Shown here in pieces: positions 1 to 5,023 of a DNA stretch of 5,023 nt. A program made the position numbers and the translations under genes. The stretch is from Armatimonadota bacterium (GTDB lineage Bacteria; Armatimonadota; Fimbriimonadia; Fimbriimonadales; ATM1). Within the stretch, counting starts at the first letter, position 1. Every line of letters starts with the position of its first letter. The stretch spans positions 1 to 5,023 of the forward strand of contig JACDEQ010000179.1 of NCBI GenBank assembly GCA_013816225.1. The letters are read 5' to 3'. The notes below the pieces were generated by a model. The model was not told the DNA's origin and made no database searches. It saw nothing but the letters and a program-made list of their open reading frames with translations.

Positions 1-688
<688 letters not shown>

Positions 689-695
689 GCAGCCT

Positions 696-1004
696 ATGCG
701 TACGGAGAAAGTTAGAATCAAGCTGAAAGCGTACGATCACCGCGCTCTCGACCAGAGCGCGGAGAGAATCGCGGACACTGCCAAGCGAACGGGCGCCCGC
801 CTTGCGGGCCCAATTCCGCTGCCGACCAGCATCCGCAAGTTCTCGCTGATCCGCGGACCCCATATCGACAAGGAGTCCATGGAGCAGTTCGAGATCCGCA
901 CCCACAATCGGCTGATCGATATCCTCGAGCCCACGAACAAGACCATCGATGCCCTCATGCGGCTCGACCTCCCCAGCGGAGTGGATATCGAGATCAAGCT
1001 CTAG
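696..1004 (+). CDS. rpsJ: 30S ribosomal protein S10
   Basis: S10 is a small-subunit head protein and, in many bacteria, NusE, the partner of NusB in transcription antitermination. The 102-residue product has the expected length (E. coli 103). It shows the family pattern throughout: IKLKAYDHRALDQ near the N-terminus, TAKRTGARLAGPIPLPT in the middle, then EIRTHNRLIDILEPT and the C-terminal DALMRLDLPSGVDIEIKL. The ATG at 696 matches the family N-terminus exactly. The Shine-Dalgarno is weak: only an AGG overlapping the tuf stop (687-689), so translational coupling to tuf, 7 nt upstream, is likely. A strong terminator follows 22 nt after the stop, so rpsJ is the last gene of this transcript and is not directly joined to rplC. 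Confidence 0.98.
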   Translation: MRTEKVRIKLKAYDHRALDQSAERIADTAKRTGARLAGPIPLPTSIRKFSLIRGPHIDKESMEQFEIRTHNRLIDILEPTNKTIDALMRLDLPSGVDIEIKL

Positions 1005-1026
1005 ACGAGTATCGAAACGCTGATGG

Positions 1027-1061
1027 AAAGACCCCGAGGCTACTTGCCCCGGGGTCTTTTT
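1027..1061 (+). terminator. Rho-independent terminator after rpsJ
   Basis: A perfect 10-bp stem, AAAGACCCCG (1027-1036) with CGGGGTCTTT (1050-1059), is extended inside by GGC/GCC (1038-1040 with 1046-1048) around a TACTT loop, with one A-C mismatch. Five T residues (1057-1061) follow the GC-rich part. It closes the tuf-rpsJ transcript. Confidence 0.92.
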
Positions 1062-1150
1062 CATTCGGTGGCCGGGTGGGATTGGAGCCCTATTCCAAAC
1101 TTCGAGTCTACCTTGTCCCTTTTCAGCGCGTCGGCGCCTAGAGCCCGGCA

Positions 1151-1181
1151 ATACGTCTGGGACTAAAGTCCCGGTTTGTAT
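1151..1181. repeat. REP-like palindrome (GGGACT-AA-AGTCCC core)
   Basis: The core is a 14-nt inverted repeat, GGGACT-AA-AGTCCC, at 1159-1172. It is extended by C1157-G1174 with a T-G wobble inside, and flanked by ATAC (1151-1154) facing GTAT (1178-1181). It has no T tract, and a terminator already sits about 100 nt upstream, so a terminator role is unlikely. I recall similar GGGACTxxAGTCCC palindromes as dispersed elements in several environmental bacterial genomes; membership in such a family is inference. Confidence 0.4.
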
Positions 1182-1189
1182 CGCGCGGC

Positions 1190-1218
1190 TTGCTTTATCA
1201 ACCTGCGTCAAATACCAT
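1190..1218 (+). promoter_or_regulatory. Weak sigma-70-like promoter candidate
   Basis: TTGCTT (1190-1195) and TACCAT (1213-1218) are separated by 17 bp. They match three and four of the six consensus bases. It would give a leader of about 130 nt for the gene at 1358. It is the best candidate I found in this gap, but a chance match is quite possible. Confidence 0.3.
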
Positions 1219-1244
1219 GACGATACATAGCTCGGCGGAGAGAT

Positions 1245-1258
1245 TTTCCTGAAGGAAA
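1245..1258. promoter_or_regulatory. Short dyad TTTCC-TGAA-GGAAA
   Basis: A perfect 5-bp inverted repeat with a 4-nt centre lies about 30 nt downstream of the weak promoter candidate and about 100 nt before the gene start. It could be an operator half-site pair for a dimeric regulator or just a chance palindrome. Confidence 0.2.
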
Positions 1259-1296
1259 TATTGGGGGCGTTGAAGGCCTCTTCCAGGGGATTTTCA

Positions 1297-1333
1297 CGAA
1301 GCCGAGCCGTCCGGCCGTTATGGGTCGGCTTCG
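1297..1333 (+). promoter_or_regulatory. Stem-loop in the leader of the repeat-protein gene
   Basis: CGAAGCCGA (1297-1305) pairs perfectly with TCGGCTTCG (1325-1333), leaving a 19-nt loop. The stem ends 10 nt before the GAGGAG Shine-Dalgarno. With no T tract after it, it is more likely an mRNA-stability or translation-control structure than a terminator. It is clearly seen in the sequence; its function is inferred. Confidence 0.5.
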
Positions 1334-1343
1334 ATTACTTTGC

Positions 1344-1349
1344 GAGGAG
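1344..1349 (+). promoter_or_regulatory. Shine-Dalgarno GAGGAG deciding the start at 1358
   Basis: GAGGAG sits 8 nt before ATG 1358, which is ideal spacing. It favours that ATG over the in-frame TTG at 1340, which lies upstream of this site and has no such signal of its own. Confidence 0.85.
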
Positions 1350-1357
1350 CAGTTTCA

Positions 1358-3583
1358 ATGAAAAAGAAGCAACAACAAACGGGGGATTTCGAAAGACTCA
1401 ATTTCAAATCGCTCATTCTTACGAACCCGAACTATTTTGGGACATTCAAAGGGGCCGGGTTCAAATTAATTAAGGCCATGAGCACGAACACTTCCTACGA
1501 GGAGTTGATGTGCTTGGGCTTCCATCCGCAACTGAGCCAGCTGGAAGGCGTCGTCTACGTCAAGAAGAACGGCGGATACAGCGGCGGGCTTTGCTCTGGC
1601 GGCTCGACGGAGTACGTCCGTTTCTATTTATCGTTCGATGGCGGAGCTACTTGGGATGACCAAGGCATGGCCCAGTTTTCGGCGTACGACATGCCGGGAA
1701 CCAAGCCGCTCGAATACGGCGTGTCGATGCCGGTCAACCCGCGACGCCGCTTCTGCTGGACCGAGAACCTGATCAAGGCGAGGGCGATCTTGTCGTGGAA
1801 CGAGCCGCCGACGGCGAACGATCCCGGCTATACGCCCGTTTGGGGAAACGTGGTGGACGTCGACATTCAGGTCGCGCCGCGCAGATTCTTCTTCTTCGAC
1901 GAGCTATTCGAAGAGACGAAGATAAAGCTGCCCGACGATTTCATCTTGCCTGTGGAAAAGGAGTTCCCGATTCCGATTCCCGAGCCGGAGCCGATTCAGA
2001 TCGGCGAACTCCACAAGATGTACAAGGCGGGCAAGGACGTCCCGCAGCACCGGTATCTTTACAAGGCCCTCCAGATGCAGACGAATGTCTCAATGGCGAG
2101 CCATGTAAGTGGTAAGGACGGCAGTGGCATGCCCGTCACGGGCGATTTGCCAAAGCTGATTCACCCTGTCGGAAACATCTTCGCAGAGTTGAAGATCGAT
2201 ATCGGCGACCTCCTGGACATCCTCGTCCAAACCGACGGAAACACGGACTACGAAGAGCTGACCTGCATCGGGTTCGATACGACGAACGAAGCACTTGTCG
2301 GCGTGATAAACCTCAAGAAAACGAGCGGCTACTCGGGCGGGCTTTGTTCGGACGGCAGCCGCGAGTACGTCGCGTTCTGGGTCGACTGGGGTGACGGAGC
2401 GGGTTGGACTCACGAAGGGACAACTTCGGTGCGCGTTCACGACATTAACAACATGCCCTCCAAGGGTTTGAAGTATGCGGTCTTCGAGGCTGTCGGCCTT
2501 TCCGGCCGTCGAAGACGATGTTCGACGGCGGTCACGGCGAAGGTTCGGGCGATCCTTTCTTGGCAGGTTGCGCCTCCGTCGAACGATCCGGACTACGTTC
2601 CCACTTGGGGCAATCGGGAAGAGACGACGATCCATATCCCGCCGGGTGCCTACGAAGACTACAAGCCGATTCTGGAGTCCATCAGCGGAGTTCCGGTATG
2701 TGGCATCGACCAGTCGACCGGCATGACGCCGTTGCCGTGGGATCAGCCTTTCGGAGGCGTACTCACGATCACGGGCTTCATCCCGAACGCGCCCGACATT
2801 TCGACACCCGACGTGGACAAGCTTCGCTATCGCGTGCAGATCCGCGAGGTGCCGCCATTGCCGGCGCTTCCGGGCCCGTGGCAAACGGTGGACAACACGT
2901 TCGGCATCTCCGTTATCGAAAGAATCGGAGCGGCGCTTCCGACCCAGTACGGCATCTCCCAGGAGATCCAGCCCGATGGGTACTACATCTATCGCGAGGA
3001 TATGAACGTGGGTGGCCTCGGTTGGAGGCTCGTCCAGAATCGGGTGCTGGCGCAGTGGATCACCGCCGCGCCGATGACCGGAGTGTACGAGATCAAGGTC
3101 AATGCTAAGGATCCGACGACCGGAATCCTGTACGCGGCTCAAACGCTGCTGTGCACGGACGGTACGACGCGAACGACCGTCAAGGTCAAGCTCGACGAGA
3201 TCGCACCGGACTGTTTGGTGCAGATCACAGGCTTCAGCACGACCGAGAACGGACCTGTCACTCCGATCGCGGGATGCGCGACCCTGAAGGCTGGGCACTG
3301 GATTCATGGAACGTACTCCGTGGCAGACGAGCACTTCGGCTCGATGTACCTCGACATTCAGCCGCAGGGTGTCCCTGGTGCGAACGGCGCGACGCCTGAT
3401 CCGGCGTCCAAGGCGTACCCGATCGTCCCGACGCTCGGTGAGAATGGAACATGGAAGCTCGACACGACTCCGATGAGTGCGTGCGGTTACGTGATCCGGC
3501 TACGCGTCTGGGATCGAACGATCGTGAGCAGCAACGGCGGTTGGTACTGCGAAGACTTCGAAGGCTTCTGCCTGAAGACGTAG
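1358..3583 (+). CDS. Uncharacterised 741-residue protein with two three-cysteine repeat domains
   Basis: I do not recognise a named family or an enzyme motif. Residues 1-43 are a short basic lead with no hydrophobic signal segment. Domain copy A (about 44-174) and copy B (about 295-429) align along their length at roughly 40-45% identity by hand count. Shared motifs are YEEL, a C-x-GF segment, KK-x-x-GYSGGLCS, EYV-x-F, a basic stretch before the third Cys, R-A-I-L-S-W and NDP-x-Y-x-P-x-WGN. The cysteines are C52/C79/C133 and C303/C330/C388. Residues 175-294 form a linker with a Pro/Glu-rich stretch (FPIPIPEPEP, 203-212). Residues 430-741 look beta-rich, with two ITGF-containing segments (near 471 and 623), perhaps Ig-like. 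The start rests on the GAGGAG site at 1344-1349. The gene has its own terminator. A structural, binding or surface role is only a guess; the missing signal peptide argues against simple Sec export. Confidence 0.88.
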   Translation: MKKKQQQTGDFERLNFKSLILTNPNYFGTFKGAGFKLIKAMSTNTSYEELMCLGFHPQLSQLEGVVYVKKNGGYSGGLCSGGSTEYVRFYLSFDGGATWDDQGMAQFSAYDMPGTKPLEYGVSMPVNPRRRFCWTENLIKARAILSWNEPPTANDPGYTPVWGNVVDVDIQVAPRRFFFFDELFEETKIKLPDDFILPVEKEFPIPIPEPEPIQIGELHKMYKAGKDVPQHRYLYKALQMQTNVSMASHVSGKDGSGMPVTGDLPKLIHPVGNIFAELKIDIGDLLDILVQTDGNTDYEELTCIGFDTTNEALVGVINLKKTSGYSGGLCSDGSREYVAFWVDWGDGAGWTHEGTTSVRVHDINNMPSKGLKYAVFEAVGLSGRRRRCSTAVTAKVRAILSWQVAPPSNDPDYVPTWGNREETTIHIPPGAYEDYKPILESISGVPVCGIDQSTGMTPLPWDQPFGGVLTITGFIPNAPDISTPDVDKLRYRVQIREVPPLPALPGPWQTVDNTFGISVIERIGAALPTQYGISQEIQPDGYYIYREDMNVGGLGWRLVQNRVLAQWITAAPMTGVYEIKVNAKDPTTGILYAAQTLLCTDGTTRTTVKVKLDEIAPDCLVQITGFSTTENGPVTPIAGCATLKAGHWIHGTYSVADEHFGSMYLDIQPQGVPGANGATPDPASKAYPIVPTLGENGTWKLDTTPMSACGYVIRLRVWDRTIVSSNGGWYCEDFEGFCLKT
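1487..1879 (+). repeat. Coding repeat copy A of the three-Cys domain
   Basis: This encodes residues 44-174 of the 741-residue protein. It starts at NTSYEEL and ends after WGN and a short beta-like strand. It pairs with copy B. The similarity is clear in protein but weak in DNA, so the duplication is old or the copies are under protein-level selection. Confidence 0.85.
2240..2644 (+). repeat. Coding repeat copy B of the three-Cys domain
   Basis: This encodes residues 295-429. It starts at NTDYEEL and ends at IHIPP. It keeps all three cysteines and the GYSGGLCS, RAILSW and WGN motifs of copy A. It differs in the middle, where a tryptophan-rich FWVDWGDGAGW segment replaces FYLSFDGGATW. Confidence 0.85.
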
Positions 3584-3599
3584 CGTAGACTAACCGAGA

Positions 3600-3636
3600 G
3601 AAGGCCCGGGGTTTCAGGCCCGGGCCTTCCTGTATT
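3600..3636 (+). terminator. Terminator after the repeat protein
   Basis: A perfect 11-bp GC-rich stem, GAAGGCCCGGG (3600-3610) with CCCGGGCCTTC (3619-3629), has an 8-nt GTTTCAGG loop. The tail CTGTATT is only moderately T-rich. It lies 17 nt after the stop codon and separates this gene from the next one, whose start is about 16 nt downstream of the stem. Confidence 0.8.
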
Positions 3637-3638
3637 AT
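3633..3638 (+). promoter_or_regulatory. TATTAT -10 box for a probable leaderless mRNA
   Basis: TATTAT (3633-3638) lies six bases before ATG 3645, so transcription would start at or next to the A of the start codon. No Shine-Dalgarno occurs in that gap. A -35 element would overlap the terminator stem and is not recognisable. The arrangement fits the -10-to-ATG layout known for leaderless genes in Deinococcus and other phyla; the assignment here is inference. Confidence 0.5.
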
Positions 3639-3644
3639 CTGAGC

Positions 3645-4538
3645 ATGCTTCTCGCAGCGATCGCGGCCTTGTCCATGAGCGTCAATTCGTCGGCTGAGCT
3701 TGCTGCGCTGAGGAAGGCGGACCAGACCGCGCGCCACTTCACAACCCCGCCCACGCAGGCCGAGTGGGAGAAAATCTCGCTTAGGGACGCCGCGCGCCGT
3801 AACCGAGTGCGTGAACTGCTCCTCGCCGACGAAGTCCGAACAGCCGAGGATTTCGACGCGGCCGCGCTTATCTTCCAGCACGGCGATAAGCCTGAGGATT
3901 ACCTCTTGGCGCACGAGCTATCCGCTATTGCCGCATTCAAAGGGTCCTTTGGCAACCTGCCCGCCTTAACAGAGGACCGGTGGTTGGCGTCGCTCGGCAG
4001 GCTCCAAAGATGGGGTTCGCAGTTCGACGGGGAGGGCAAACTAAAGCCGCCAGATACTCGTGGGCCCGTTGTGACCGACCAAATGCGACGAGACTTCCTG
4101 CTTCCTACGCTGAAGGAGGTGCAGGAAGGCGGGTTCGACGCTGTCATGAAGAACCTCGACGTGCGCATCAAATATCTGACACGACGTTTGGACAAAAGGA
4201 TATGGAAGGATTCGGATGGGTTGCGAAAGCTCCTCTCGTCATCGCGAAAGCGGGAGGTCGAGAGAGCGCTCCGGATCGTCGCCTCCGGAGAGTTAAACAC
4301 TCCGGCCGACTACCGAAACGCATCTGCAATTCTCCTTCGCTCGCGGGAGCCGAAGGCACTTCTCCTGGCGCACGAACTGGCGACCCTTGCGATGAGTAGG
4401 AGGGACCGGGCGTCAAAGCGTCTTTTCGTCCTGTCTCTCGATACCTACATGGCAGCCACGGGCCTTTCGCCTCGCTACAGGGCCGGCAACGTTGCACCGG
4501 GTGTTCGCCGCGAACTGTTGCGAAACTTCGGAACTTGA
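3645..4538 (+). CDS. DUF6624-like protein with a duplicated, degenerate second repeat
   Basis: The 297-residue product begins with a short hydrophobic segment (residues 2-13, LLAAIAALSMSV) and a possible cleavage site after SSA17. It lacks a basic n-region, so export is uncertain. The mature part starts with L-x-x-L-x-x-ADQTAR, then repeat 1 (about 51-127): T-x-x-DF, AALIFQHGD, DYLLAHEL and GRLQRWGSQF, followed by a VTDQMRRDFLLPTLKE segment. I associate this pattern with DUF6624, a family of unknown function. Repeat 2 (about 201-282) keeps NTPADYRNA, AILL and LLLAHELA but lacks the HGD motif and has a degraded GLSPRYRAGN in place of the closing motif. Between them lies a charged, probably helical stretch. 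ATG 3645 is the first usable start after an in-frame TAA at 3591 (only CTG codons intervene). No operon partner is visible. The family name is from memory; the reading frame is well supported. Confidence 0.82.
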   Translation: MLLAAIAALSMSVNSSAELAALRKADQTARHFTTPPTQAEWEKISLRDAARRNRVRELLLADEVRTAEDFDAAALIFQHGDKPEDYLLAHELSAIAAFKGSFGNLPALTEDRWLASLGRLQRWGSQFDGEGKLKPPDTRGPVVTDQMRRDFLLPTLKEVQEGGFDAVMKNLDVRIKYLTRRLDKRIWKDSDGLRKLLSSSRKREVERALRIVASGELNTPADYRNASAILLRSREPKALLLAHELATLAMSRRDRASKRLFVLSLDTYMAATGLSPRYRAGNVAPGVRRELLRNFGT

Positions 4539-4550
4539 CGAGGCGAGTTT

Positions 4551-4570
4551 CGGGGTTATCGGCCACCCCG
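4551..4570 (+). terminator. Weak hairpin after the DUF6624-like gene
   Basis: CGGGGT (4551-4556) pairs with ACCCCG (4565-4570) across an 8-nt loop, 12 nt after the stop codon. No T tract follows, so it is a poor intrinsic terminator. It may protect the mRNA 3' end or help pausing. Confidence 0.3.
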
Positions 4571-4750
4571 GCGCGATCTGTCCCAGAGCATCCAGTCGAT
4601 CGACCCTATGTGGTCCATTGCTTGCAGATCCACCCGGGCAGCATGTTAGGTAACGCTTTTTCAGTTTTCAGAAGTGCTGTTTTATCCCCCCACTTCACCT
4701 TCCCTTTCCAGGCGGGCTACCCGATCGTCCGTCATCTCGTCACATTCCAT

Positions 4751-4769
4751 ATCACGTACATGTCGTGAT
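4751..4769. promoter_or_regulatory. 19-bp dyad ATCACG-N7-CGTGAT, possible operator
   Basis: The perfect 6-bp arms and 7-nt centre have the size typical of a site for a dimeric helix-turn-helix regulator. It lies about 94 bp upstream of the -35 box at 4863. That distance suits an activator or upstream site better than a classical repressor site. No regulator gene is in the window. Confidence 0.3.
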
Positions 4770-4862
4770 TGCGCCGTCGACCGACTCAAGATTGTCGACC
4801 TCCCGCTCGGACGCAACCCGCATAGCCATCAGCCTGCCAGCGCCTGTCCCTGGGCACTGAGC

Positions 4863-4892
4863 TTGACAACGCCAACCGTTCTCTGATACAAT
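4863..4892 (+). promoter_or_regulatory. Sigma-70-type promoter with extended -10
   Basis: A perfect TTGACA (4863-4868) and TACAAT (4887-4892) are 18 bp apart, and TGA immediately before the -10 box makes the extended TGN motif. The predicted start is near 4899. This is the best promoter in the window and should drive the gene at 4991 through a leader of about 90 nt. Confidence 0.8.
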
Positions 4893-4945
4893 ATCCCGCT
4901 GGCAAGGCCTATGGGCAGTGCTGCAATAAAAATTGACTAATCGTC

Positions 4946-4958
4946 GGAGGGAGGCTCC
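4946..4958 (+). promoter_or_regulatory. GGAGG-rich small hairpin in the leader
   Basis: GGAG (4946-4949) can pair with CTCC (4955-4958) around a GGAGG loop. This Shine-Dalgarno-like run is too far (about 36 nt) from ATG 4991 to serve it directly. The only nearby start is TTG 4959, which reads TTG ATC TAA. It may have a regulatory role in the leader, but this is speculative. Confidence 0.3.
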
Positions 4959-4990
4959 TTGATCTAACGGGAACCTGCGGATTCTAAGCG

Positions 4991-5023
4991 ATGGCGTCGA
5001 AGAAGTTCGACGCGGCCTATGAG
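4991..5023 (+). CDS. Start of an unidentified gene, cut by the window edge
   Basis: ATG 4991 opens the only frame that stays open to the right edge, giving MASKKFDAAYE. An in-frame TAA at 4985-4987 blocks any earlier start. There is no good Shine-Dalgarno; only a GCGG run about 10 nt upstream is available. The support comes mostly from the strong promoter at 4863-4892 and its roughly 90-nt leader. Eleven residues are too few to name a family. It could also be a chance frame downstream of a small RNA. Confidence 0.5.
   Translation, partial: MASKKFDAAYE

Larger units (their letters stand above)
1062..1357. other. Intergenic region between rpsJ and the repeat protein
   Basis: No supported gene lies here. 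The open frames crossing it are GC-driven and lack a Shine-Dalgarno or family resemblance. It holds several short inverted repeats: TTGGA/TCCAA at 1082-1098, GGGACT/AGTCCC at 1159-1172, TTTCC/GGAAA at 1245-1258 and CGAAGCCGA/TCGGCTTCG at 1297-1333. It also has one weak promoter candidate at 1190-1218. The segment of roughly 1062-1185 looks like a possible copy of a dispersed intergenic repeat, but one copy cannot prove this. Confidence 0.6.
4539..4862. other. Gene-free region upstream of the right-edge promoter
   Basis: I find no convincing gene on either strand. The open frames at 4535-4768 and 4674-4886 start on unsupported codons, have biased composition and resemble nothing. The region contains a weak stem-loop at 4551-4570, a tandem TTTTCAG repeat at 4658-4671, a 19-bp dyad at 4751-4769 and a GTCGACC direct repeat at 4776-4800. 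Confidence 0.6.

Noticed and set aside
1340..1357. TTG at 1340 as the start of the repeat protein
   Set aside because: The GAGGAG site at 1344-1349 lies after it and is ideally spaced for ATG 1358; TTG 1340 has no Shine-Dalgarno.
2090..3334. Long minus-strand open frame (414 residues) opposite the repeat protein
   Set aside because: It is antisense to a frame with internal protein repeats, a good Shine-Dalgarno and a matching terminator. Its translation is Arg-rich, low in recognisable structure and typical of an antisense shadow.
3258..3914. Minus-strand open frame spanning the junction of the two unknown genes
   Set aside because: It runs through the terminator hairpin and two better-supported plus-strand genes, and has Arg/Ser-rich shadow composition.
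4535..4768. Plus-strand open frame of 77 residues after the DUF6624-like gene
   Set aside because: It starts at a TTG overlapping the previous stop, has no Shine-Dalgarno and no resemblance to known proteins.
4674..4886. Plus-strand open frame of 70 residues ending inside the promoter spacer
   Set aside because: It ends at the promoter, has no Shine-Dalgarno and has Ser/Pro/Arg-rich random-like composition.
4911..4940. Nine-codon frame MGSAAIKID as a leader peptide gene
   Set aside because: Its AAGG is too close to the ATG to be a good Shine-Dalgarno and it has no run of regulatory codons. It is mentioned only within the leader finding.
4539..5023. tRNA, CRISPR or insertion-sequence remains in the right-hand gap
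   Set aside because: No cloverleaf-like arms, no regularly spaced repeats, and no terminal inverted repeats with a transposase remnant were found.

Overview
The window reads as a bacterial chromosome segment, moderately GC-rich by eye, with all four supported genes on the plus strand. The left edge holds the 3' part of tuf (elongation factor Tu) followed after 7 nt by a complete rpsJ (ribosomal protein S10). This is the usual end of a str-type operon. A strong Rho-independent terminator right after rpsJ shows that the S10/spc ribosomal genes do not follow directly here. The lineage cannot be fixed from this alone. The gene order, the DUF6624-like protein and a probable leaderless start make me suspect a soil or water phylum such as Armatimonadota (Fimbriimonadia-like), but this is a low-confidence inference.

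Downstream lies a 296-nt gene-free stretch (1062-1357) with several palindromes: a REP-like GGGACT/AGTCCC hairpin, a small TTTCC/GGAAA dyad, and a perfect 9-bp stem just upstream of a good Shine-Dalgarno. It leads into the main gene of unknown function, a 741-residue protein at 1358-3583. This protein carries two diverged copies of a roughly 130-residue, three-cysteine domain (signature GYSGGLC, RAILSW, WGN), separated by a Pro/Glu-rich linker. A C-terminal half of about 310 residues, predicted to be beta-rich, follows. I recognise no named family, no catalytic motif and no signal peptide. The gene ends in a strong hairpin terminator.

A separate gene starts immediately after that hairpin (3645-4538). 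It encodes a 297-residue protein with a weak N-terminal signal-like segment and two copies of a DUF6624-like repeat, the second degenerate. Its start has no Shine-Dalgarno but has a TATTAT box six bases upstream, which suggests a leaderless mRNA.

The last 485 nt are mostly non-coding. They contain a 19-bp dyad (a possible operator), a convincing sigma-70-type promoter (TTGACA, 18 bp, TGA-TACAAT), a leader of about 90 nt with a GGAGG-rich hairpin, and the first 11 codons of a gene that leaves the window. The two unknown genes have their own signals and are separated by a terminator, so nothing shows that they work together. No mobile-element gene, CRISPR array, tRNA or rRNA was seen.
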